Source: an uncultured Ruminococcus sp.
Lineage (GTDB): Bacteria; Bacillota; Clostridia; Oscillospirales; Ruminococcaceae
Direction of reading: 5' to 3'
Length of the DNA stretch: 33,315 bases
Assembly: GCA_937902395.1 (NCBI GenBank)
Contig: CALGTV010000123.1
Coordinates: 1 to 33,315 of the forward strand
The translations under genes and the position numbers were made by a program. The notes under the pieces were generated by a model. It did no database searches and was not told the origin of the DNA. It was given only the letters and a program-made list of their open reading frames with translations. Positions 15,301 to 24,082 of the stretch are shown piece by piece; the stretch's first letter is position 1, and each line of letters begins with the position of its first letter.

Positions 15301-16206
15301 TCACAATGTATCTTTAAAGTATTTTTTCAACCTGATATTGCATACATTACCGATTTCTTCCACTTCATCAAGTGTAAGACCGTCATAGATGTCATTTGAA
15401 AAAGAAAAGATTTTATTTTCGGCATCATATTCAAAAAAGCCACTATGACATAATGCGTCAATAGGATTGTGTATCAGATTATAGTGGATAGCTTTTAAAT
15501 TATCAGGTTCATCAGCATATATGCAATTGCCTACTTCGGGTTTCAAACCTGATAATTTTCTATTCTGATAGAACTTTACAAAGAAATACGCTGCTTGTTC
15601 AACAGTAATCGAGCCACCAGCATGCAAAGTTGCAAGTATCAGAACTGGCTTATACGAACGAGACATTTTCATTGTTCGGAAATAGTGCATAAATGCACTA
15701 CATTCTTCAATCTGTTTAGATTTAACTATTTTTCTGTTCCGCTTTTCTTCAACTTGTTCTTTCAAACTGGAGTAAATACTGTCTATTGTAGTTCCATTAA
15801 ATGAGAAATCAAATTCCTTTTCGTTAAGCCACAAGGTGCGAAAGTAGTTTTCGACTTTAATTTTGCCATTATAGTTTCTTTTGTTTGCTATCCATGCCTG
15901 ATATCTTCCATCGTAATTTAAAACGTGAAATATGTAATAGGGTATACCTTTATCCATTTGGTGAAGCAAACGTTTGTCAAAAGAGCGACTTTTTAATGAA
16001 ATATCGAAAACTTCAAGTTCATTAAATCCGCTGTTTGCAATAACATTTATAGTATCTGGGGATAATTTATTACGCCAAATCACTTTTTCAATTTGTTCAT
16101 CGTATATATCTCGTAATGTAGGAGCAGTAATCGTATGAACAAAAAACTTCCTTTTTGGTATAAGCCTATTAAACTCTGTTGTTTCAGGCAAATTAAGATT
16201 ATACAT
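15301..16206 (-). CDS. DUF4391-domain protein (long form) with a C-terminal extra domain
   Basis: A 301-residue paralogue of the next gene downstream. Residues 1-165 align with it throughout (LPETTEFNRLIPKRKFF, EQIEKVIWRNKLSP, MDKGIPYYIFHVLNY, FRTLWL). Instead of a coiled coil, the end (about 175-301) is a second domain beginning YKPVLILATLHAGGSITVEQ. This resembles the winged-helix-like N-terminal segments of some restriction endonucleases, which start with a similar KPVLLLAL pattern. The gene starts 10 bases after the SNF2 stop and ends 9 bases before the short form. Two versions with different ends suggest a heteromer. Function is not known. Confidence 0.82.
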   Translation of the reverse strand: MYNLNLPETTEFNRLIPKRKFFVHTITAPTLRDIYDEQIEKVIWRNKLSPDTINVIANSGFNELEVFDISLKSRSFDKRLLHQMDKGIPYYIFHVLNYDGRYQAWIANKRNYNGKIKVENYFRTLWLNEKEFDFSFNGTTIDSIYSSLKEQVEEKRNRKIVKSKQIEECSAFMHYFRTMKMSRSYKPVLILATLHAGGSITVEQAAYFFVKFYQNRKLSGLKPEVGNCIYADEPDNLKAIHYNLIHNPIDALCHSGFFEYDAENKIFSFSNDIYDGLTLDEVEEIGNVCNIRLKKYFKDTL

Positions 16207-16215
16207 ATTTTATCC

Positions 16216-19200
16216 TCATTTTATAACAAGGAAACAGATAAGCTCAAAGTCATCAAGTCCCTTTATTTCTGACATCAGTACAGAAGTTCCACCGGGTTTA
16301 AACAGACTGTCAATATCGCTTTCTTCCTTAACTTCTATGATAGAGGAAATTGCTTCACCAAGAAGTTGTGAAAAGACAGTCATATTTCTTCCGTCATGAG
16401 TTTCCTTATTGAATTGTTTATATAAATCTGGTATAGGCTCTGTCTTACCCTTGCATATATAACGCATTTTGTCAAGCATAGCCTTAGGAGATAAATGGTC
16501 GCATACTACATCACCATTGTTTGCAATATAGACCATATAGAATGGATGCAAGCGGTTCTGGTTGTCAATATTAACGCTATTAGAACGATTTTTCAGAACA
16601 TAGATAACACCTGCGGGAGTATCTTCGGTTGCTGGAGCAACAGCGTGTAATCCAAAAGGTGTTTTTTCAATGTCAGGGTGTTTCTTTATGTAATCAAGGA
16701 GGTCAAGTCTGAATTCGTTAAGTCCTAAATCCATAATAGAAATACCACTTGACATATCTTCAATATCGACAACTTCTTCCTGTAAGCGTTTGAGTTGTGC
16801 TTTACGATATTCAAGGTCTGTTTTTTCCTCATCGCTGAGTACATTATCGTCACCTGTTGCTGTCATATCAACAATTTTCATACGAGTTTCAACAGTTGCT
16901 TTGAGGTTGATATACTCGTCAAGGGTAACATCAGGCCAGAAATTAACGAGCTGTATTCGTTCATTTCTGCTGCCAATACGGTCAATTCTACCAAAACGCT
17001 GAATAATACGGACAGGATTCCAATGAATATCATAGTTTATAAGATAATCACAATCCTGCAAGTTCTGACCTTCTGAAATACAGTCTGTTGCAATTAAAAT
17101 ATCTATAGTTGTATTATCATCAGGCATCAAAAGCTTCTTATCCTTTGAAATTGGAGAAAAACAGGTGAGAACAGTATTCAAGTCACGTTTTTTGAGTTTT
17201 GCAGTTGTTTTACCTTCAATCGAACCGGTTATCATTGCAGTATGCAAGCCGAATTTTTCGAGCATAAATTCGCTTACATTGGAATACAAATACTCAGCTG
17301 TATCAGCAAAAGCCGTAAAGACAATTACTTTTTTGTTACCGTCATTTATAGGGTTTTTAACTTTATCGGTAAGAACATTGAAAAGTTCCTGTAACTTACT
17401 GTCGTGCTTTGGTGTAATATCTCCCACCATAAGCGTAAGAAGTTCAAGCACTTCGCTATCCTTTGCAAGACTGTTACGCCAAGAAACATAATCCATATCA
17501 GCAAGGTCGATTTTAACTTTACGTCCGAAAGAAAACATTTCATCACTATTCTGTTCTTCTGTATCCAAATCTTCATTTGCTGATATATCCATAAGGTCAA
17601 TATTGCAGGCTGAGCTTTTATCAAATTTGTCTATAATCAAAATTGTGCTTTCGATAAGTTCTTTAATTCTTGTCAAAGTAAGATTAAATGAGTAGACCGA
17701 ACTCTCCATACGCTTCATAAGGTTAATTGCCATTAAGCGACGAATACCTTGTTCACGACCTACTTGTGTAAGACTTCCGTCATCGCCGAAAAGTTCAGCA
17801 TACTTACTGATTTTGCTTGCCAGAATATAATGAGATGGTCTATATATGTCGAGGTTAAGGAGCATAAGCTGCTCAAAAATCTCATTGTAGTTTATTGCTG
17901 TTTTTAAATTCGTTAATGGAGGGCGTTTTGATATAGGAAGAAGTCTTGTTGGAAACTTTCCGATATCTGCGGTATCATAATACTTTTCAATATGTTTTCT
18001 TGAACGGGCAATAGTAACAGAGTCAAGAACTTCAAAGAAATCGAAGTCCAACATTTTCAGAAGATTATCTGTCGTTCTATCTACAACATCCCACTTGCTC
18101 CAAGTATTGAATGCTCTTTGTGCGTTTTTAAAGATGTCATCAATAGAACGAGTCGTATTGAGTTTTTCGTCAATTATATCCGTGTTACCTTCATAAGCAA
18201 GTGCAAGCTGATTTTTAAGGTCATTAAAACGATTATTTACAGGTGTAGCAGAAAGCATAAGAACCTTTGTTTTTACACCTTTTCTTATTACCTTGTTAAG
18301 AAGCTTCAGATATCTGTTTTCCTTTTCATCGTCTTTACCTGATACTTTACCACCATTACGGAAATTATGTGATTCATCAATAACAACGAGGTCATAGTTC
18401 CCCCAGTTGAGTCTATCCAAATCCAATCCATTAGACTTGCCGCTTGTTCGATTTAAGTCAGTATGATATAACACATCATAACGCAGACGGTCTGACGCAA
18501 TAGGGTTATTGATATAATTATCCTTATATGTATTCCAGTTGTTTGTCAGCTTTTTGGGACAAAGAACCAACACTGACTTATTTCTGTTCTCATAATATTT
18601 GATAACTGATAATGCAGTAAATGTCTTGCCAAGGCCTACGCTATCAGCAAGTATACAACCATTATACTTTTCAAGTTTGTTGATAATAGCAAGGGCAGCA
18701 TCCTTCTGGAAGTTGTATAGCATACTCCATATCTTGCTTTCTTTAAAGCCTGTTGCTTCGTTTGGAAGAAAATCCTCTGATATATCTTCAAGGAATTCAT
18801 TGAAAATATTATATAAGGTTACAAAATAGATAAAATCAGGTGAATTCTCGTTATATGCCGCAGTTATATTTTCAATTACCATATCAGTAACATCTTGCAT
18901 TTTTTCGCTATTGTTCCACAATTTATCAAAAGTTGCAAGAAACTCAGTTGATATAGGCGAACCATTTTTAAATATTGCACTATACGCATTATTTCCACGC
19001 TCGCAGCCAAGTTCAACTGTTGTAAATCCATTTACTGGCATATAATTTGTTTCATCAACATTCATAAATCCCTGAATATATTCTGAGGAAGTGTTGGATT
19101 TAAATGTAACCTTCTTTTGTATCCAATCAGCACATTCCTTTGCAATGGCTTTTTGTGTCATTTCATTTCTAAGTTTAACTTCAAACTCTGTACCATATAA

Positions 19201-19443
19201 ACTACGTTCTCTGTCTATACGAGGAATATAAAACTCACGCTTTTCCTTCTTGGATTTTTCAGTAGTAAAAGTGGGAGATGTAAAGATAAATCTTAGTTCA
19301 TCAATATTTTCAAGAATATCCTTTAATTCCTCAAAGGCATAAATTGAAAAGCAAGCAGCAGCAATAGAAATTTTACTATCTTTTTTTATTTCTTCTGTCA
19401 AACTATCCTTTAGTAACTTTGTACGATTATCAATTAATTCCAA
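16216..19443 (-). CDS. SNF2-family helicase with a degenerate PLD-like N terminus, TTG start
   Basis: A 1075-residue Swi2/Snf2 DNA translocase and the first gene of the restriction operon. The N-terminal 170 residues match the PLD-like region of helicases in this family (SKISIAAACFSIYAFEEL), but no HKD (HxK) motif is visible, so the nuclease site seems lost. Motor motifs: Walker A DSVGLGKT (267-274), DESH box (356-359), LSATPVNN, SEGQNL and QRFGRIDRIGS (815-825). The last 250 residues are a family-specific tail. The start is TTG, 7 bases after GGAGG, with no ATG nearby. A near-consensus promoter lies 34 bases upstream. SNF2 proteins occur in DISARM and in extended type III systems, where they are thought to remodel or translocate DNA; its role here is inferred from co-transcription with Mod and Res. 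Confidence 0.92.
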   Translation of the reverse strand: MELIDNRTKLLKDSLTEEIKKDSKISIAAACFSIYAFEELKDILENIDELRFIFTSPTFTTEKSKKEKREFYIPRIDRERSLYGTEFEVKLRNEMTQKAIAKECADWIQKKVTFKSNTSSEYIQGFMNVDETNYMPVNGFTTVELGCERGNNAYSAIFKNGSPISTEFLATFDKLWNNSEKMQDVTDMVIENITAAYNENSPDFIYFVTLYNIFNEFLEDISEDFLPNEATGFKESKIWSMLYNFQKDAALAIINKLEKYNGCILADSVGLGKTFTALSVIKYYENRNKSVLVLCPKKLTNNWNTYKDNYINNPIASDRLRYDVLYHTDLNRTSGKSNGLDLDRLNWGNYDLVVIDESHNFRNGGKVSGKDDEKENRYLKLLNKVIRKGVKTKVLMLSATPVNNRFNDLKNQLALAYEGNTDIIDEKLNTTRSIDDIFKNAQRAFNTWSKWDVVDRTTDNLLKMLDFDFFEVLDSVTIARSRKHIEKYYDTADIGKFPTRLLPISKRPPLTNLKTAINYNEIFEQLMLLNLDIYRPSHYILASKISKYAELFGDDGSLTQVGREQGIRRLMAINLMKRMESSVYSFNLTLTRIKELIESTILIIDKFDKSSACNIDLMDISANEDLDTEEQNSDEMFSFGRKVKIDLADMDYVSWRNSLAKDSEVLELLTLMVGDITPKHDSKLQELFNVLTDKVKNPINDGNKKVIVFTAFADTAEYLYSNVSEFMLEKFGLHTAMITGSIEGKTTAKLKKRDLNTVLTCFSPISKDKKLLMPDDNTTIDILIATDCISEGQNLQDCDYLINYDIHWNPVRIIQRFGRIDRIGSRNERIQLVNFWPDVTLDEYINLKATVETRMKIVDMTATGDDNVLSDEEKTDLEYRKAQLKRLQEEVVDIEDMSSGISIMDLGLNEFRLDLLDYIKKHPDIEKTPFGLHAVAPATEDTPAGVIYVLKNRSNSVNIDNQNRLHPFYMVYIANNGDVVCDHLSPKAMLDKMRYICKGKTEPIPDLYKQFNKETHDGRNMTVFSQLLGEAISSIIEVKEESDIDSLFKPGGTSVLMSEIKGLDDFELICFLVIK

Positions 19444-19476
19444 AGTAAGACCTCCTTTAGAAAAACATCTTTATAT

Positions 19477-19505
19477 ATTATATCACAAAAATAGACAAAT
19501 TTCAA
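19477..19505 (-). promoter_or_regulatory. Main promoter of the extended type III restriction operon
   Basis: On the minus strand, -35 TTGAAA (19500-19505) and perfect -10 TATAAT (19477-19482) are 17 bases apart, just before the SNF2 start. No other good promoter was found until the HEPN-like gene, so this one should drive about 11 kb of transcript. Confidence 0.85.
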
Positions 19506-19624
19506 TAGTTTTTCTATATTTTTAACAAAAATCTTGTTAAATAAATATATATGTATATAAAAAGTAGATTGCATTTTCTCTATAAGTCATTGTGTTGTGT
19601 TTAACCTCCGTTCTGAAATAAATG

Positions 19625-19655
19625 AGCCGTCTGTGATTGTAAGTCACAAACGGCT
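19625..19655 (-). terminator. Probable terminator of the DUF262 nuclease gene
   Basis: A 12-bp stem (19625-19636 with 19644-19655) lies 16 bases past the stop codon. Its only imperfect pair is a G-U wobble on the minus-strand RNA but a C-A mismatch on the plus strand, so it is built for the minus strand. The following T run is poor (CATTTATTT), so efficiency is uncertain. Confidence 0.6.
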
Positions 19656-19670
19656 TTGTAAATGCTCAAC

Positions 19671-21419
19671 TTATATTTTAAAATAGGATGTAAGAAGAGA
19701 CAAGATTTCATTATGATTTTTTGTGTAGTCATCATATGTCCACGTTTGATAAGTCATATATATTTTACATGAAAGAGCAAAGCATCCAACATTCTTATCA
19801 AAATAACGCTTCTTTTTGATTTCAAAATCATAATTACCAAGAGACGAATTTTTTCTTCTTGAAATCAGCATAAGGTTACCGAGTTTATTTGTACATTCTT
19901 CTCGCTGTTCTTCAGTAAATGTCTTTGTCCATTCACTATTTGCATCTGGAGTTTGGGGAAGAATATGCTCAATTGAAACGATATCCGGTAGATTTGATGT
20001 TTCGTTTCCACTTAAAATCACACTGATGAGTAATAAGAGATAGCGACAATATTTTTTACCATAAAGTTGAGAATCGAATTGCGCAGATGTAAGAGTAAAA
20101 TCATATCGAAAGGCATCATCTTCAATTACATATTCAGCAACTTCAATCTTATCAATTGCTTCTATGATTTTACAAGTATTCTCTATTCTTTTTGTGAAGT
20201 AAAGTTCATTAACCCAGTCTGACGTGAATTTCTTGTTAAGAGCAATTAAGAATGATTCAAAATTATTTTCTCCAAATTTAATATAATAGTGTAGAACTGC
20301 AGCTTTCCAGAAATCTGCTTCAATGCCAAAATCCATTGCATTAAGCAAGTTCAATACAGAAACCGGAAATGATTTATTATCAAATACCGCTTGATATGCC
20401 TCAAAATATCGAAGTATGCACTCAAGCGTTGACTTGCCTTCGGTTAGCAATGGTTCAAGCACCCTAGTCTTTTTAGTGTTTCTGTCATATTCGGTTGGGT
20501 GATAAATGTTTTCTTCAAATTCTTTCAGCAAAGAAACTGCTGCTTTCTTTTTTACGACGCAAAGACGAATAAACTCAAGAAATTGATCAAAATCTTCTCC
20601 GAAATAGTTTTCCATCTGTTCCCACTGCGAAGCATATGTGAGTCGTTCTTTCTCATTAAGAATATGAGAAAGGTTTTTGGCTTTTAAAATGTCACTATTT
20701 CTGAGCTTAATTCCTCTGTTGTTCATGACATTGAACAGATGAAACGCATCTTCAAGCTCGGTTGAGGATATATAGATAATCTTGGTATTCAAGCGAAAAA
20801 ATCCAAAGAACGTATCTATTTTTTCTTGTGTATCAACAGAAAAATAATCATGAATAGCAAGAATCACTTCTGCCATATGGCTACAGTTCACATCTGTTTC
20901 ATCATTTAATATCTTTGTGAGCTTTTCATGTTCCAAAGTACCTTTATCAGTTTTAACATATGTGTCAACGAATTTATGTACATTACCTCTAATGCCGAAA
21001 ATCACACGTAAACGTTCGGGAATGCCATCGTCTGGATCTGCTTCTTGATAAATTGCTGCCTCACAGTTCTCCTTTCTTTTGGACGTAGTAGTCAAGTCAC
21101 GGATAACTGCATGAATAAGTAACATAGTTGTAAGACGCTGTTGCCCATCAAGGACTTCAAACTCTTCATAATTCGATATACCATCATTACGAATTGTAGT
21201 TTTCCAAACCAAAGAGCCAAGGAAGTATTCTCTTTTTGCTGTTGGATCAACTTTTTTCAGTTCTTTAAGCTTTTCTGCCTCATTCATTATATCTTCAAGA
21301 AGTTCCTGAACTTGTTCTTTGCCCCACACATAGGGACGCTGATACTCAGGAATCTTGTACCATTTGTTTAAAAAAACATCCTTTATTGGTATAAATCCAT
21401 GTTTGATTTCTTCAGACAT
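19671..21419 (-). CDS. DUF262/DUF1524 protein, GmrSD-type modification-dependent nuclease
   Basis: A 582-residue fused GmrS-GmrD-like protein. The N-terminal DUF262 (ParB-like) domain has EYQRPYVW at 25-32, DGQQRLTT at 91-98 and FNVMNNRG. The C-terminal DUF1524 is an HNH nuclease with SIEHILPQTP at 482-491 followed by NKLGNLMLI and NSSLGN. Family members of type IV cut DNA carrying modified cytosines, or act as other nucleotide-dependent defence nucleases. The start at 21419 (MSEEIKHG) is chosen because GGAG lies 9 bases upstream; an earlier in-frame start lies inside that region. The gene has its own promoter and terminator, so it is next to, not part of, the type III operon. All motifs are intact. 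Confidence 0.9.
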   Translation of the reverse strand: MSEEIKHGFIPIKDVFLNKWYKIPEYQRPYVWGKEQVQELLEDIMNEAEKLKELKKVDPTAKREYFLGSLVWKTTIRNDGISNYEEFEVLDGQQRLTTMLLIHAVIRDLTTTSKRKENCEAAIYQEADPDDGIPERLRVIFGIRGNVHKFVDTYVKTDKGTLEHEKLTKILNDETDVNCSHMAEVILAIHDYFSVDTQEKIDTFFGFFRLNTKIIYISSTELEDAFHLFNVMNNRGIKLRNSDILKAKNLSHILNEKERLTYASQWEQMENYFGEDFDQFLEFIRLCVVKKKAAVSLLKEFEENIYHPTEYDRNTKKTRVLEPLLTEGKSTLECILRYFEAYQAVFDNKSFPVSVLNLLNAMDFGIEADFWKAAVLHYYIKFGENNFESFLIALNKKFTSDWVNELYFTKRIENTCKIIEAIDKIEVAEYVIEDDAFRYDFTLTSAQFDSQLYGKKYCRYLLLLISVILSGNETSNLPDIVSIEHILPQTPDANSEWTKTFTEEQREECTNKLGNLMLISRRKNSSLGNYDFEIKKKRYFDKNVGCFALSCKIYMTYQTWTYDDYTKNHNEILSLLTSYFKI

Positions 21420-21483
21420 AATCAACAACTCCTTCACTAAGTATATTTGTGCTTATATTTATAAATCAAATTGTATCCTTTAT

Positions 21484-21512
21484 ATTATACCATATATTCA
21501 TAGAAAAATCAA
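21484..21512 (-). promoter_or_regulatory. Sigma-A-type promoter of the DUF262 nuclease gene
   Basis: On the minus strand, -35 TTGATT (21507-21512), a 17-base spacer and perfect -10 TATAAT (21484-21489). It lies about 65 bases before the start codon. Confidence 0.8.
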
Positions 21513-21574
21513 TATTCTGAATATTAAATATATCAATAATTGCTAATTATTGCATACATATATTTTTTCTTACC

Positions 21575-21609
21575 AAAAAGTACGGACAGCACATTAGAAA
21601 TGCCATCCG
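21575..21609 (-). terminator. Terminator after the truncated helicase
   Basis: A 9-bp stem (21583-21591 with 21601-21609) has two G-U pairs when read on the minus strand, followed by TACTTTTTGG. It directly follows the stop codon of the helicase remnant. Confidence 0.65.
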
Positions 21610-21619
21610 CCTTCTTTTT

Positions 21620-23464
21620 TTAATCTATACTTTCACCATTACGTTTCTTGGACTTATCATTACACTTATCAGACTTTTTCTGAGAAAGACGCATAGCCTC
21701 TTTTTTCAGCTTCGCACGTTCAAAGTAACAAGTCTTTTCTTTTTTAGGAGAGTTTTTCTTTGCTTCAATAGCAGCCTGATTGAGTTCTTCAGTAAGTGTT
21801 TTTAAGCGAAATTCCTTTGTGTCAAGTTCGTCAGCTTGCGGAAAAGGTTCTGAAACAATCTTTTGTGCTTCGTTGAAGTCTACACGCAGTTTGGTGAGGT
21901 TTGTATTTGTATCGCTGATTTTACGGTCAATATTGTACAGAGTGCCTTCAAGTCGTTTAAGGTTGTGAGCAAAACTCTCAATTAGTTTCGTTGAATGTAG
22001 ATATGCACCTTTTATTGTTGCAGTAACATCACCGCCCATTGCCGGACTGTTCATAGTAACAGATAAAGGAAATCCTTGAAACTCACCGATTTGAACTGAA
22101 TTATCAGCTACCCTTATACTCAACACAGCATCTTCAAATGCCTTAGCTGCTTCTTTTCTGTCCGTATATTCAGTTTCACCTATAGTGATTCTGAACACGG
22201 GCAGTTTTGTTTCTTCATCAATCGGAAGCTTACGCAGATATTCTCTGTCAGAACGGAGATTTTCAAGTGCATTATTTAAGCGTTCTTCACGCTCTGGAAA
22301 CACCTTGATTTTATCTTCCATTTCATAAACGGTATTATTGTATTCAGCTTCAAGTGCTTTGAGTTCCTTAACATCGTTATCAAGCATTAGTTTTTCCTTG
22401 ATACGTTCATCACCTGTGCAGAGAGCCTTGATTTCTGAATATGTAAGTGCCTGTTGGTCAACATCTTCACATTTTCTTGCAGGCTCTTTTGAAGTCATAA
22501 TCTGCGAAATAAACTTCTGCTTGTTCTCCAAGGTCTGATAGCTGTATGCATCGAATGTACCCTTGGTCACATAACGGTAAATCTCAACATTCTTGTTCTC
22601 GTTGCCCTGTCGGATTATTCTTCCTGCACGTTGTTCGAGGTCAGCAGGTCTCCACGGAATATCTAAATCGTGAACAGCAATAAGCTTTTTCTGTACGTTT
22701 GTACCTGTACCCATTTTCGCTGTACTACCGAGCAAAACACGCACTTCACCTGAACGAACTTTATCGAATAATTCTGATTTCTGTTTCTCAGTTTTTGCAT
22801 TATGAATGTAGGCAATTTCATTTTCCGGAATACCTTTATCAATAAGTTTCGCCTTAATATCATCATAAACGCAGAAGTCGCATTCTTCTTCAAGTGAATC
22901 ACGCTCCGCAGAAGATATTTCATCATTAGAATTATCATCAGCTTTTTCTGCGTCAGTTGTATTCTTATGAGGAACACCAAGGTCACAGAAAATAATCTGT
23001 GTTAGCTTTTCCTCTGATGTTTCAGCGTGAATGCGAACTACATTTTCTACGCATTGATTTAACTTAGTATTAGGGTTATCCTCAAATGATGGGTCAATCA
23101 GACGAGGGTCAAGACCGAGTTTACGTCCATCCGAGGTGATTTTAAGCATATTATCGATACTGGGGTCTACATTGCCCGAATTGATTGCATCTGCTCTTTC
23201 AGAAAGTTCATCAACGAGTTCTTTTTGAAACGGTGTTGCTTCAACATTGACTACTTTGTATTCACAATCGGGAACATCAAGTTTAAGAGAATCAGAAGTA
23301 CGAATATCTGCAATCTGCTTGAACATAGACATAAGTTCAGGCAAGCCAGTATAGTTGGCAATACGTGTTCTTTCCTTAAAGCCATTGCCTGCCGGTTTAA
23401 GTTCCCAATCTGTCTTTTGTTCTCCGAAAACATCTACCACACTATATGGTAGAACTGAATTCAA
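21620..23464 (-). pseudogene. Conjugative-element helicase, C-terminal fragment
   Basis: A 614-residue open frame equal to the end of the very large SNF2/helicase (often methylase-helicase) proteins carried by clostridial integrative conjugative elements. The helicase C-terminal domain is clear: LLGSTAKMGTGTNVQ near 245-258 and the arginine-finger motif RAGRIIRQG at 279-287, then the family's tail (YSYQTLENKQKFISQIM). The ATPase domain with Walker A and B is missing. Recognisable homology starts at VVDVFGEQ (about residue 9). Upstream there is only a TTG without a good ribosome site, and an in-frame stop lies near 23506. The N-terminal half was therefore removed by a deletion near 23440-23465. 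It is marked as a pseudogene because it cannot hydrolyse ATP. Confidence 0.82.
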
Positions 23465-23784
23465 ATTTATGTTAAAAGTGGCTGTATATCGGTATAAATT
23501 ATTTCAATCTCCGGTAAATAAATTATCGGGGATTTTTTCTTTTGATATTATAATTATTAGTTGGTGTGGTACAATGAGTCATAAAAATTTGTAAATTATC
23601 AATCTATTGACAAATGTTCATTCCGTCTGTTCGCATTTATTCCACAGTCCACTTGACAGCAAGCCTCTATGAGCGCGGTAGTCCGGCAGCACGAGTATGC
23701 AGCCATGAAGGCAGCTGCCCGGTCACCAGCCTACCACACTCATACTCACTTATTCTCAAAAGAACCAAAATTACTTTCAGACAA
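23465..23784. other. Gene-free stretch beside the deletion point
   Basis: I see no convincing gene here. The left part is AT-rich. The part from 23660 to 23740 is clearly richer in GC and holds inverted repeats: GGTAG (23677-23681) with CTACC (23731-23735), GGCAGC (23685-23690) with GCTGCC, and the self-complementary GGCAGCTGCC (23710-23719). Short open frames cross it without ribosome sites. It may be leftover mobile-element sequence, for instance a transfer origin or element end. Confidence 0.4.
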
Positions 23785-23872
23785 GTGCGGTTTAACAGCG
23801 GCAAGCGTGCGGTTTTATAACCGTTACTGTTCGGTTTCAAGTCCGTGCAGTTGCGGTTTTGCGGTCGATATA
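23785..23872 (+). promoter_or_regulatory. Four direct repeats with exact 22-bp period (activator binding array)
   Basis: The core (G/T)T(G/T)CGGTTT starts at 23785, 23807, 23829 and 23851: GTGCGGTTT, GTGCGGTTT, GTTCGGTTT, TTGCGGTTT. The period is exactly 22 bases, about two helix turns, as in LytTR-type regulator sites, where dimers bind two direct repeats on one DNA face. The last copy overlaps the -35 box of the promoter for the response-regulator remnant. The repeats and spacing are seen; the LytTR link is inferred. Confidence 0.65.
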
Positions 23873-23878
23873 TACAAT
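23851..23878 (+). promoter_or_regulatory. Weak-35 promoter of the response-regulator/ABC remnant
   Basis: -10 TACAAT (23873-23878) with a poor -35 TTGCGG (23851-23856), 16 bases apart. The weak -35 lies inside the fourth direct repeat, the usual design of an activator-dependent promoter. Confidence 0.5.
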
Positions 23879-23914
23879 GTTAAATGCTTACAATAAGAAA
23901 GGAGTTGTGAAATT

Positions 23915-24082
23915 ATGAATATTGCAATTTGCGACGATAACGAACCAGATATTAAATACATAAAGAAAATAATAAAAAATGAATTCGACTCACACAATAT
24001 TAAATACGAACTGAAATTGTATAATAATGCCCAAAGCTTTCAGGCGGACAGCGACAGAGAGCCGCAATTGCAAGAGCCATGA
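23915..24082 (+). pseudogene. Response regulator, N-terminal fragment
   Basis: The frame begins MNIAICDDNEPDIKYIKK, the start of an AgrA/LytTR-type receiver domain with its acidic pair DD at 7-8, after a GGAG ribosome site. Only about 43 residues are receiver-like (to YNNAQSF). The frame then enters sequence that, in another frame, encodes an ABC ATPase, and stops at 24082. The phosphorylation site and the DNA-binding domain are lost. The first residues resemble the intact regulator at 31411-32121, so a second, now broken, two-component system once stood here. Confidence 0.82.

Noticed and set aside
8562..21419. DISARM or BREX system
   Set aside because: SNF2 and a methyltransferase are present, but DrmA, DrmB (DUF1998), PglZ and BrxC-like genes are absent; Mod and Res are plainly type III.
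23785..23872. Possible CRISPR array
   Set aside because: The repeated core is only about 9 bases with an exact 22-bp period, too short for repeat plus spacer, and no cas gene is present. The phasing before a promoter fits an operator better.
23669..23896. 75-residue plus-strand frame near the deletion point
   Set aside because: No ribosome site, runs through the 22-bp repeat array and promoter, and shows no recognisable protein pattern.
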